Positions 54,246 through 63,480 of a DNA stretch of 64,000 nt are shown here, in pieces. Below the pieces are notes generated by a model. The model had not been told where the DNA came from. It was given only the letters and a program-made list of their open reading frames with translations, and did no database searches. The DNA is from Mesostigma viride (Eukaryota > Streptophyta > Mesostigmatophyceae > Mesostigmatales > Mesostigmataceae): NCBI GenBank assembly GCA_009746045.1, contig RPFO01000132.1, positions 1,320,590 through 1,384,589 of the forward strand. Reading direction: 5' to 3'. Positions within the stretch are counted from its first letter, which is position 1. Each line of letters opens with the position of its first letter. The position numbers were made by a program, and so were the translations under genes.

Positions 54246-55560
54246 CCATGACCGCGTGTTGCGTGCCCGACCCTTGGAACGGGCGCAACAATGGAATAAA
54301 TTATGTATTTTGGCTTGTTGTCATAGTCCGTAGGACTTTGGGACTCATTTCGGGACGTAATTTGGGAATTGTCCCTTGGTCAGGACTTTTGTATGGAACT
54401 ATGATAGTTTGTGTGATTCGGACTAGTTATTTTGGGCCTAGGTTGATGTATGAGATCTTCTAGGGGCCGGCGCAGTCGCGCCGCGCTGCGTACTTTACAG
54501 CCGGTTAAGATCTTGTATTCATGCGTGGATTCTGTAGGTGAGGGTCGATGTCGACCCGAGGATCTTGTGTGGACTGCATGTTTCGGAGTTCTCTGGAAGG
54601 TCGGCGCCATGTCGGCGCCTCTTGCCAGCTTGGTGGCAGACCTAGGTGAAATTGGTCCGAGGACGAGAGTCTCGTCCTCTTGGTTCGGAATAAAGTGTGT
54701 GTTATCACCTGTCTGAACCTGGGGCATAAATTCCAACTGCATTTGGTAGCTCCATCCTAAATGTGGATTGTGTAGATTAATGCAATATTAATCACCGCGA
54801 GCCGTAACAGGCCTAAAGCCACGCCTGTTCCGTTAATCCCACTCCCAAAGAGTGGTCGTGGTTAGCCAAGAAACCGGTGACAACCTACCTTAACAATAGG
54901 ATCTTTCGCACGACCCGGATGGGTTCGTTACACTGGTTATCGGAGGTTAGGTTAGGGTGGTTTTACAGGGCGGCCCAAAGCCGTGTTTAGCTTAGCGCAG
55001 GCCCAGAGCCGACCGGCATCATCCCGCCCAGCATCGGCGGTTGCCAGATCCCGGGGACGCTCAGGACAGCTACAGCCACAGCCGGCACGCCATCCAAGAC
55101 CTCTTAACCCTTTGAGGGGTGTCATAGGACGCTAGACGTCCATGCAAGTGGTAAGATTTCCCTGATTTCCTTCTTGCCCCCCCCCTGTCTTACCCACGCG
55201 CGTAGAAACGGGGTTTTTGTTCTTTGTCGTAATCCGTTTTCATGTCTGTAAACGTTTGTGAGCGGGTTGTCCCAAAGACAGCCCTCGTGAGCCGTGGGTG
55301 GACCCCCAAAGGGCAACGCTGCCTACGGCTCGAGGGTAGTCACCGGCTGGCCGTTGCCTAACTGTGTTGCCGGTGGCTGGACCTCAACGTCTTTCGTACT
55401 GTTTGTGAACGTTTCGTTTCTGCCTTGTGTTTCTCTCTCGCTGTGAGCACGTCACCTGCACGTAGAGGTATCCTGGGTGGGCTTTCCTCCCTTTCTTTCC
55501 CCTTCCTGCATTGCATGCTTGAATACCGTGTGATATTGCTTTATACCTAATCGGTAGTTC
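54246..55560. other. Possible LTR and leader of an unidentified retroelement
   Basis: Near 54686 there is aataaag and at 54740 actgcatttggtagctcc, where tggtagc could be the start of an initiator-tRNA primer binding site after an LTR ending in ca. No second LTR copy was found. From 54780 to 55500 the sequence is non-coding. The viroplasmin-like frame follows at 55561. Weak support. Confidence 0.25.
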
Positions 55561-55909
55561 ATGGGAACCTCCCGCAGCAGACGTAATAATGAAGGAGGAT
55601 ATAGACGTATTAATCAAGGAGGTAGATCCCAATACCTATACTATGCAGTAGCACACGACGGGGCCACAGGCCAACCAGGCATTTTTTATAGTTGGGCTGC
55701 GTGTAGCAATCATATTAAGGATAAAGTCTTACACCCAACGTCGTTAGCTAGATGGCAGGGATACATTAGCTGAGGCAGATCAGTTTATTAGGGATAATAT
55801 GCCCCTCCCAGAAGGGCTGCACCAGACTAGGCGTGGCACCCAGATACCTGCACAGGATGTGTTGCATGCACTGGAGCAGCTTCACCTGGGCCCAGTCACT
55901 AGTGCATAA
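55561..55909 (+). pseudogene. Viroplasmin / RNase H1 N-terminal-type domain, frameshifted
   Basis: The first frame reads YYAVAHDGATGQPGIFYSWA then CSNHIK, a match to the hybrid-binding domain at the N-terminus of eukaryotic RNase H1 and of caulimovirus viroplasmin (yYaV..G..pGIy.sW.ec...v). After a frame change the sequence continues TLAEADQFIRDNMPLP, the last helix of that domain, and runs to a stop near 55909. A short Arg/Gly-rich N-terminus precedes it. The domain binds RNA/DNA hybrids or double-stranded RNA. The context suggests part of a retroelement and not a host RNase H1, since no RNase H catalytic region follows. Confidence 0.6.
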
Positions 55910-56265
55910 GTACTACTACCGCTACTAGATACTAGTATAGAGTGAGACTGCCAATAGCCGAGATACAAGAGTTAGTAGATAATATTAGTACCATTAATTA
56001 ATTTAGTACCATTAGTTAGAAGCATTAGTTGTGGCTGCCTCTTTTCTCTCGTGCTTGCTTGTGTTTGGGGAGGTACTGTGTATTGTGTACCTAGTACGGT
56101 GCTGGTGAGGTACGTGGGCCCAAATGCCCCATGAGAAGAGAGGTACAGGTGGCACACGGTCCCCAAAGGACCCTAGGCTGTCCCCAAAGGACGTTAGGGA
56201 AGAACAGCAGGAAGTGGCGAGCAAGTCCAGCCAGGGTTCCAGAAGATCTAGCAAGTCCAGTAGGG
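55910..56265. other. Gap left of the foldback element
   Basis: AT-rich, with short direct repeats (attagtaccattaattaatt; ccccaaaggacc). No gene recognised. Confidence 0.4.
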
Positions 56266-56375
56266 GCTGAGGGGATTCATAAGTGTTTGCTCAATTTCAT
56301 AAATTTTACTCAATTTTTCCACATGTGATTAAATCCTTATATTTGTCAATAAAGCAGGGGTCATCCAGCCTTCAG

Positions 56376-57560
56376 ACCATGAAAATAGACCACCCACAAA
56401 AATTGGGCTCATTCTGAGCTCAAATGGTGACATGTGACAGCATACATGTGCAGTTTTTCGTCATTTTCCCCCTTTTCTTACATGAAACAAATATGAATAG
56501 TGAACAAATGAACTCATATCAGGCTGGATTCTTGCAGGCAGCATTTATACCATGAAAATAGACCACCCACAAAAATTGGGCTCATTCTGAGCTCAAATGG
56601 TGACATGTGACAGCATACATGTGCAGTTTTTCGTCATTTTCCCCCTTTTCTTACATGAAACAAATATGAACAGTGGACAAATGAACTCATATCAGGCTGG
56701 GTTCTTGCAGGCAGCATCTAGACCATGAAAATAGACCACCCACAAAAATTGGGCTCATTCTGAGCTCAAATGGTGACATTTGACCGCATACATGTGCAGT
56801 TTTTCGTCATTTTCCCCCTTTTCTTACATGAAACAAATATGAATAGTGAACAAATGAACTCATATCAGGCTGGATTCTTGCAGGCAGCATCTAGACCATG
56901 AAAATAGACCACCCACAAAAATTGGGCTCATTCTGAGCTCAAATGGTGACATGTGACAGCATACATGTGCAGTTTTTCGTCATTTTCCCCCTTTTCTTAC
57001 ATGAAACAAATATGAACAGTGAACAAATGAACTCATATCAGGCTGGGTTCTTGCAGGCAGCATCTAGACCATGAAAATAGACCACCCACAAAAATTGGGC
57101 TCATTCTGAGCTCAAATGGTGACATGTGACAGCATACATGTGCAGTTTTTCGTCATTTTCCCCCTTTTCTTACATGAAACAAATATGAACAGTGAACAAA
57201 TGAACTCATTTCAGGCTGGATTCTTGCAGGCAGCATCTAGACCATAAAAATAGACCACCCACAAAAATTGGGCTCATTCTGAGCTCAAATGGTGACACGT
57301 GACAGCATACATGTGCAGTTTTTCGTCATTTTCTCGGTTATCTTACATGAAACAAATATGAATATTGAACAAATGAACTCAGATCAGGCTGGAAACTTGT
57401 AAGCAGCATGTAGACCATCAAAATAGACTGTTTACAGCTCAAAAGGTGACAAATGAAAGGAAAACAATGCAGTTTGATGCCATTGCCACTGTTCTCTTGA
57501 ATAAAACATTTTTGTGCGACCAAATGAAATTCATGGGCATTCATTGACAATCCTCGAGGT
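56376..57560 (+). repeat. 173-bp satellite, left arm, seven units
   Basis: Units start with accatgaaaatagaccaccc at 56376, 56549, 56722, 56895, 57068, 57241 and 57414: exactly 173 bp apart. The first six are almost identical; the seventh (nearest the core) is strongly diverged. Confidence 0.95.
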
Positions 57561-57597
57561 TCGTGCAGTCTGAATTTCGTACAACGGTAGTATGAAG

Positions 57598-58792
57598 TTC
57601 AGACTGGACGGGCAGTCTCGGGTCTTCGATGAATGAATTCCAGTGAATGCAAGATGAATTGCCGAGACCGACCTGTTAGCAAGGAAATTCGTCCTTTTCG
57701 TATGTTCAGACTGGACGGGCAGTCTCGGGGCTTCGATGAGTGAATTCCAGTGAATGCAAGATGAATTACCGAGACCGACCTGTTAGCAAGGAAATTCAAG
57801 TCCTTTTCGTATGTTCAGACTGGACGGGCAGTCTCGGGGCTTCGATGAGTGAATTCCAGTGAATGCAAGATGAATTGCCGAGACCGACCTGTTAGCAAGG
57901 AAATTCAAGTCCTTTTCGTATGTTCAGACTGGACGGGCAGTCTCGGGGCTTCGATGAGTGAATTCCAGTGAATGCAAGATGAATTGCCGAGACCGACCTG
58001 TTAGCAAGGAAATTCAAGTCCTTTTCGTATGTTCAGACTGGACGGGCAGTCTCGGGGCTTCGATGAGTGAATTCCAGTGAATGCAAGATGAATTGCCGAG
58101 ACCGACCTGTTAGCAAGGAAATTCAAGTCCTTTTCGTATGTTCAGACTGGACGGGCAGTCTCGGGGCTTCGATGAGTGAATTCCAGTGAATGCAAGATGA
58201 ATTGCCGAGACCGACCTGTTAGCAAGGAAATTCAAGTCCTTTTCGTATGTTCAGACTGGACGGGCAGTCTCGGGTCTTCGATGAGTGAATTCCAGTGAAT
58301 GCAAGATGAATTGCCGAGACCGACCTGTTAGCAAGGAAATTCAAGTCCTTTTCGTATGTTCAGACTGGACGGGCAGTCTCGGGTCTTCGATGAGTGAATT
58401 CCAGTGAATGCAAGATGAATTGCCGAGACCGACCTGTTAGCAAGGAAATTCAAGTCCTTTTCGTATGTTCAGACTGGACGGGCAGTCTCGGGGCTTCGAT
58501 GAGTGAATTCCAGTGAATGCAAGATGAATTGCCGAGACCGACCTGTTAGCAAGGAAATTCGTCCTTTTCGTATGTTCAGACTGGACGGGCAGTCTCGGGG
58601 CTTGGATGAGTGAATTCCAGTGAATGCAAGATGAATTGCCGAGACCGACCTGTTAGCAAGGAAATTCAAGTCCTTTTCGTATGTTCAGACTGGACGGGCA
58701 GTCTCGGGGCTTCGATGAGTGAATTCCAGTGAATGCAAGATGAATTGCCGAGACCGACCTGTTAGCAAGGAAATTCAAGTCCTTTTCGTATG
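57598..58792. repeat. 109-bp tandem array, eleven units
   Basis: Units start with ttcagactggacgggcagtc at 57598, 57705, 57814, 57923, 58032, 58141, 58250, 58359, 58468, 58575 and 58684. Nine intervals or so are 109 bp; two units lack two bases (aattcgtcc for aattcaagtcc). Units are nearly identical, so the array is young or homogenised. Within each unit cagtctcgg and ccgagacc form inverted segments. Confidence 0.96.
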
Positions 58793-58847
58793 TGCGCGAA
58801 ACATGAGGGGTGGGAAAACGGAATAAGCACAGAAAACGGAATCAGCA

Positions 58848-59069
58848 ATGGCGGAGAAGACGGCGATGGCACTTTTCAAATCGCATGTCATGGACGTGCA
58901 CGAGCCGGAATGGTTGGTGGGGACCCCGGTATGCAAGATATTTTCAGGCCCAAACTCAGGGGAGAAGCGGTATCATGCCCATGTGACGGCGTTTAATAAG
59001 GAGCACAACATGGTCCATGTGCTCTACACAGACGGGGACGATGAAATAGTAGGGTTAGATGAGGTGTGA
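58848..59069 (+). CDS. Small Tudor-like domain protein inside the foldback element
   Basis: The 73-residue frame reads WLVGTPVCKIFSG ... KRYHAHVTAFNKEHNMVHVL YTDGDDEIVGLDEV. The pattern VG..V.K.F.g......a.V..f......v.V.Y.DGD.E....dE is that of Tudor/Agenet-type chromatin-reader folds found, for example, in plant PTM and related proteins. The whole protein is one such domain with a short N-terminal extension; a complete small fold is plausible. It starts about 55 bp after the 109-bp array, which could serve as its promoter region. It may be a captured exon of a host gene. It is not known whether it is expressed. Confidence 0.55.
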   Translation: MAEKTAMALFKSHVMDVHEPEWLVGTPVCKIFSGPNSGEKRYHAHVTAFNKEHNMVHVLYTDGDDEIVGLDEV

Positions 59070-59349
59070 GCTGCGCTTTGCGCATGCCCAGGTGTAGAGT
59101 TACCCAATCTGCCACCCGACTCGACTGCGCGAGGTTAGGCGGAGATAGTAGAGTGCGTTCGGATCGAAGCAGGTCGCACACCGGGGCACGGCTAGCAAGC
59201 AAGCGAAGGCGACCCCGCGCCACAAGCGCCGCCCTCCCCACATAATTGATGACTCAGACTCAGACTAGCCTTATTGATGTGAGTTTAAATTTTTCAGTTT
59301 TAGATCCCAGCGTGCAACATACAGGGATGAAAAGCACTTTAACATGTAT

Positions 59350-59410
59350 TATTGTGCTCTGCGACTCCCCAATAGGAGCGCGTGTTTTATCAATGAATTA
59401 TTTAATTAAT
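59350..59410. repeat. Retroposon tail fragment with hairpin
   Basis: gtgctctgcgactccccaat aggagcgcg followed by an ATT-rich tail matches the 3' hairpin tails at 48631-48672 and 49000-49022. It is a remnant of a SINE/LINE 3' end inside the foldback core. Confidence 0.55.
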
Positions 59411-59526
59411 AATTTTTTCAGTTGGAAATGACGTCAAAACTGGGCTGAGTTTAAATGTTACTTATATATATATACTGTCCTGAGCCAGTAGACATCGCGC
59501 CTTACGCGGATCCGCGCTTTTTACGT

Positions 59527-59735
59527 TTCAGTTCAGACAACTGGTCTCAGACATGCACGGGGCTCGGCGTGCCATGCTTCCACGTTTGTTGTCTCTTTTC
59601 AGACAACTGGTCTCAGACATGCACGGGGCTCGGCGTGCCATGCTGCCACGTTTGTTGTCTCTTTTCAGACAACTGGTCTCAGACATGCACGGGGCTCAGC
59701 GTGCCAATGCTTCAGTCCACGTTTGTTGTCTCTTT
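59527..59735. repeat. 66-bp tandem triplicate
   Basis: Units start cagacaactggtctcagaca at 59534, 59600 and 59666; the third is diverged and runs into the right-arm satellite. Confidence 0.9.
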
Positions 59736-60282
59736 TCATATACTGTCACATGTCACCATTTGAGCTCAGATCGAATGAGCCCAATTTTTGTAGGTGGTCT
59801 AGTATTATGGTTTAAATGTTGCTTGCAAGAATCCAGCTTGATATGAGTTCATTTGGTCATGATTCCTATTTGTTTCATGTAAGAAACCGGTGCAAATGGC
59901 GTAAAACTGCATATTCATACTGTCACATGTCACCATTTGAGCTCATAATGAGCCCAATTTTTGTAGGTGGTGTAGTATTATGGTTTAAATGTAGCTTGCA
60001 AGAATCCAGCTGGATATGAGTTCATTGGTTCATGATTCCTATTTGTTTCATGTAAGAAACCGGTGCAAATGACAAAAGGTTGCATATTTATACTGTCACA
60101 TGTCACCATTTGAGCTCATAATGAGCCCAATTTTTGTAGGTGGTCTAGTATTATGGTTTAAATGTAGCTTGCAAGAATCCAGCTCGATATGAGCTCATTT
60201 GGTCATGATTCCTATTTATTTCGTGTAAGAAAACGATGAAAATGGCGTAAAACTGCATATTTATACTGTCACATGTCACCAT
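59735..60282 (-). repeat. 173-bp satellite, right arm, inner units
   Basis: Reverse-oriented units, with gtcaccatttgagctca words at 59756, 59933, 60106 and a broken one at 60279 where the LINE inserted. These inner units are diverged from the outer ones (ctagtattatggtttaaatg in place of ctattttcatggtctagatg). Confidence 0.92.
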
Positions 60283-62266
60283 GACCGCTGGTTGGCCCAC
60301 AATGTTTCCTTGACCGGTGGGGCTCGCGCCCCCCCCCGCCGCTGCACCCCGAGACGGCCGCCCGCCTCGGGGTCGCCGGACCCCCGCCGCCACCGGCGCC
60401 CCCCTCCTCGGCCGCGGACTACCAAGTCCCCGCCTTGAAGGAGGGCTGCCTTGCCACTGACGACGTCGTCCACCCCTTCACTTTGGAGGAATTGGACGGC
60501 GCCCTTGCTCGTCTGCGGTACGATGCAGCGGTCGGTGCCGACCACCTTTCTGCTGAGCTGCTGAAGACCCCTGATCTGGCGGTTAGGGATCTTCTGCTGG
60601 CGTTCTGCAACCGTGTCCTGCTCTCTGACGAGCCTCCGCCTGCTGAGTGGCAGACGGCCATCCGCGTCATGCTGTACAAGAAGGGCTCTGCTGCTGACCC
60701 CGGCAACTACCGGGGTGTCTGCCTCCAGAGCGCCGCGCTGAAGGTCTTCATGCGCATGATGCTACACAGGCTCCGCGCCGCGCTGGACCCACACCTGGGT
60801 GAGTCTCAGATGGGTTTCCGTAGTGGTCGTAACACTGTCATGGCTGTGTTTGTCGCGCGCCGGTTGATGGAGGAGGTGCGTCGACTTCCCCCTGACAGTT
60901 TGCCGCTGGTCTTCATTTTTGTTGACTATATCAAGGCCTTTGACACGGTTCTCTGGGAGGCTCTTTGGGCCATCCTAGCTCTGGATCGGGTACCACCTGC
61001 GTTTATTGCTGCCATTCGCCGACTGTATGAGGGCTCACAGGCCGTAGTGCGGACTGCGGAGGGCACCACTCCACCATTCCCCCTTCACCACGGGGTGTGG
61101 CAAGGTTGTGTCCTGTCCCCATACCTGTTCATTATTGTCGTGGATCACGTCATGCGCCGGGCACGTGCGCGCTTTACTGCTCTTAAGGGGTTCGAGCCAG
61201 GCTTGGACATCCTTAACGTGAAAGAGCACGGCGGGGTTAGACCGGGGTACCGCCTTGCCGACCTGATTTATGCGGATGATACCACCCTCATCGAGCGCCC
61301 CGAGCACATTCAGACCTGGCTGGACTGCCTGGGCCTGGAGGCGCGGGCGGTGGGGTTGGAGATTAGTGTCAAGACTGAGGCGATGGTGATAGGGGCCTCC
61401 AGTAAACCACCGCTGCCGCGCCTGCTCGACGGGACGGAGGTCCCGTTCCGCGACCGCTTCAAGCTGTTGGGGAGCTGGCTTCCTGACACCGACGACGATG
61501 TGGACACCCGCATCGCCCTCGCCTGGGCCAAGCTCCGTTCGCTCACACCTTACTGGCGCTCGAAGGGCCTGGACGGGCACCGCAAACGCATGCTCTTCAA
61601 GGTCCTCGTCCTCACGGTGCTCACGTATGGCGCCGAGGCGTGGACCCTCCCACCCAAACTGGCAGCTCGGCTCGACGGCACAGTTTACAGGATGCTCCGG
61701 CAGGTCCTTAACGTAGGTTTTTCCGAGCGTCCGTCATCAGAGTCTTTGTATCATGGCATGCCTCGTGTTTCGGACGAGATTAGGCAGCGTAGGATAGCAT
61801 TTGTAGGACACCTTGCCCGCACTAGCCAGGTCGACACCACCCTTGGTCTGGCCGGCCCCCAGCGGCTTGGCCAGCCAGGGCGGCATATTCTGACCTGGCC
61901 TGGCCCCGCGGACATTCCCAAAAAGGTAGGGAAACCTGTCACCAACTACGTTCAGATGTTGCTGGACGACCTAGTGGTCCCAGCCCAGTTTGAGCACCGC
62001 ATACACTCTCTCTCCCGTCTTTGGACTGTCATGCAAGACAAGACGCGGTGGAAGAAGATTGTCAAGGCGCACACGCCCGACCCTGTGGGCAAGCCACCTC
62101 CCCCCAAGCGGAGGAGGCGTTTTGATGAGTAGTGTAGTTAGGATTTTCTAGATAGCCTAGCGTTAGTATAGTTCGATTACGCGGCTTCCTCCACCCCATC
62201 CATCATGGAATATGTGCTACATGACCTCCCCACGGAGGCATGTTATAATTTAATTTAATTTAATTT
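60283..62266 (+). mobile_element. LINE B, young insertion in the satellite, with target duplication
   Basis: The 10-bp word atgtcaccat lies immediately before the element (60273-60282) and immediately after its tail (about 62269-62278). The satellite unit is otherwise continuous across the insertion. The copy is 5'-truncated, keeps one long open frame, and ends in a hairpin CCTCC-CCAC-GGAGG at 62225-62238 and an AATTT tail (62246-62266). Confidence 0.88.
60435..62132 (+). CDS. LINE B reverse transcriptase, open frame, N-terminally truncated
   Basis: The frame is open from 60285, after a stop in satellite sequence, to the stop at 62130-62132; the first 50 codons are a Pro/Ala-rich linker. RT motifs are in order: GNYRGVCLQS, QMGFRSGRNT, the Asp of motif A in FVDYIKAFDTVLW (about 60920), motif B GVWQGCVLSPYLF (about 61095), motif C YADD (about 61268), motif D LEISVKTEAMV, motif E FKLLGSWL, then the thumb LTYGAEAWTL and a GHLARTSQV region. 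The C-terminus is basic (KPPPPKRRRRF). All catalytic residues of the polymerase seem present. The endonuclease domain is absent because of 5' truncation, so it is unlikely to move on its own. The only methionine-independent start in the frame is a TTG at 60435. Confidence 0.9.
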   Translation: MKEGCLATDDVVHPFTLEELDGALARLRYDAAVGADHLSAELLKTPDLAVRDLLLAFCNRVLLSDEPPPAEWQTAIRVMLYKKGSAADPGNYRGVCLQSAALKVFMRMMLHRLRAALDPHLGESQMGFRSGRNTVMAVFVARRLMEEVRRLPPDSLPLVFIFVDYIKAFDTVLWEALWAILALDRVPPAFIAAIRRLYEGSQAVVRTAEGTTPPFPLHHGVWQGCVLSPYLFIIVVDHVMRRARARFTALKGFEPGLDILNVKEHGGVRPGYRLADLIYADDTTLIERPEHIQTWLDCLGLEARAVGLEISVKTEAMVIGASSKPPLPRLLDGTEVPFRDRFKLLGSWLPDTDDDVDTRIALAWAKLRSLTPYWRSKGLDGHRKRMLFKVLVLTVLTYGAEAWTLPPKLAARLDGTVYRMLRQVLNVGFSERPSSESLYHGMPRVSDEIRQRRIAFVGHLARTSQVDTTLGLAGPQRLGQPGRHILTWPGPADIPKKVGKPVTNYVQMLLDDLVVPAQFEHRIHSLSRLWTVMQDKTRWKKIVKAHTPDPVGKPPPPKRRRRFDE

Positions 62267-62267
62267 T

Positions 62268-63400
62268 AATGTCACCATTTGAGCTCATAATGAGCCCAAT
62301 TTTTGTAGGTGGTGTAGTATTATGGTTTAAATGTTGCTTGCAAGAATCCTGGCAGCTCGATATGAGTTCATTTGGTCATGATTCCTATTTGTTTCATGTA
62401 AGAAACCGGTGCAAATGACGAAAAGCTGCATATTTACACTGTCACATGTCACCATTTGAGCTCAGAATGAGCCCAATTTTTGTGGGTGGTCTATTTTCAT
62501 GGTCTAGATGCTGCTTGCAAGAATCCAGCCTGAAATGAGTTCATTTGTTCACTATTCATATTTGTTTCATGTAAGAAAAGGGGGAAAATGACGAAAAACT
62601 GCACATGTATGCTGTCACATGTCACCATTTGAGCTCATAATGAGCCCAATTTTTGTGGGTGGTCTATTTTCATGGTATAAATGCTGCCTGCAAGAATCCA
62701 GCCTGATATGAGTTCATTTGTTCACTATTCATATTTGTTTCATGTAAGAAAAGGGGGAAAATGACGAAAAACTGCACATGTATGCTGTCACATGTCACCA
62801 TTTGAGCTCAGAATGAGCCCAATTTTTGTGGGTGGTCTATTTTCATGGTCTAGATGCTGCCTGCAAGAATCCAGCCTGAAATGAGTTCATTTGTCCACTA
62901 TTCATATTTGTTTCATGTAAGAAAAGGGGGAAAATGACGAAAAACTGCACATGTATGCTGTCACATGTCACCATTTGAGCTCAGAATGAGCCCAATTTTT
63001 GTGGGTGGTCTATTTTCATGGTCTACATGCTGCCTGCAAGAATCCAGCCTGAAATGAGTTCATTTGTCCACTATTCATATTTGTTTCATGTAAGAAAAGG
63101 GGGAAAATGACGAAAAACTGCACATGTATGCTGTCACATGTCACCATTTGAGCTCAGAATGAGCCCAATTTTTGTGGGTGGTCTATTTTCATGGTCTAGA
63201 TGCTGCCTGCAAGAATCCAGCCTGAAATGAGTTCATTTGTCCACTATTCATATTTGTTTCATGTAAGTAAAGGGGGGAAATGACGAAAAACTGCACATGT
63301 ATGCTGTCACATGTCACCATTTGAGCTCAGAATGAGCCCAATTTTCGTGGGTGGTGTATTTTCATGGTCTACATGCTGCCTGCAACAGTCCAGCTTTAGG
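62268..63400 (-). repeat. 173-bp satellite, right arm, outer units
   Basis: Words ccatttgagctca recur at 62275, 62452, 62626, 62798, 62971, 63144 and 63317, 173 bp apart except the first interval (177 bp, small insertion). The outer units match the left-arm outer units almost exactly in reverse complement. Confidence 0.95.
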
Positions 63401-63480
63401 TACCCTCAGATCTGAAAGATTTTTTTTTTACTCATTTGAAGACTTGTGAAATTGAGCAAACACCTATGAATCCCCTCGCT

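Larger units (their letters stand above)
56269..63477. mobile_element. Foldback element with inverted 173-bp satellite arms
   Basis: The left end gaggggattcataagtgttt and the right end, read in reverse complement, gaggggattcataggtgttt match over about 31 bp with two differences and continue into tgctcaatttca. The 3-bp word gct flanks both ends (56266-56268 and 63478-63480), a possible target duplication. Inside, 173-bp units lie in forward orientation on the left (56376-57560) and reverse on the right (59735-60282, 62268-63400). The core (57560-59735) holds a 109-bp array, a Tudor-like ORF and a 66-bp triplicate. The layout resembles Drosophila FB and sea urchin TU foldback elements. No transposase is present, so it would be non-autonomous. 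A LINE B copy interrupts the right arm. Confidence 0.75.

Noticed and set aside
55561-55909. Integrated caulimovirus
   Set aside because: Only a single viroplasmin-type domain is seen, with no movement protein, coat protein or viral RT nearby; the same domain occurs in cellular RNase H1 and retroelements.
57599-58669. Minus-strand frames MNFLANRSVS... inside the 109-bp array
   Set aside because: Repeat-derived open frames broken whenever the 107-bp units occur; no domain.
57598-58792. Regular 109-bp array resembling a CRISPR array
   Set aside because: Units are nearly identical over their full length with no variable spacers, and the genome is eukaryotic.
56376-63400. Centromere
   Set aside because: Unit length fits, but there are only 17 units in an inverted layout with terminal inverted repeats, which fits a mobile element better.
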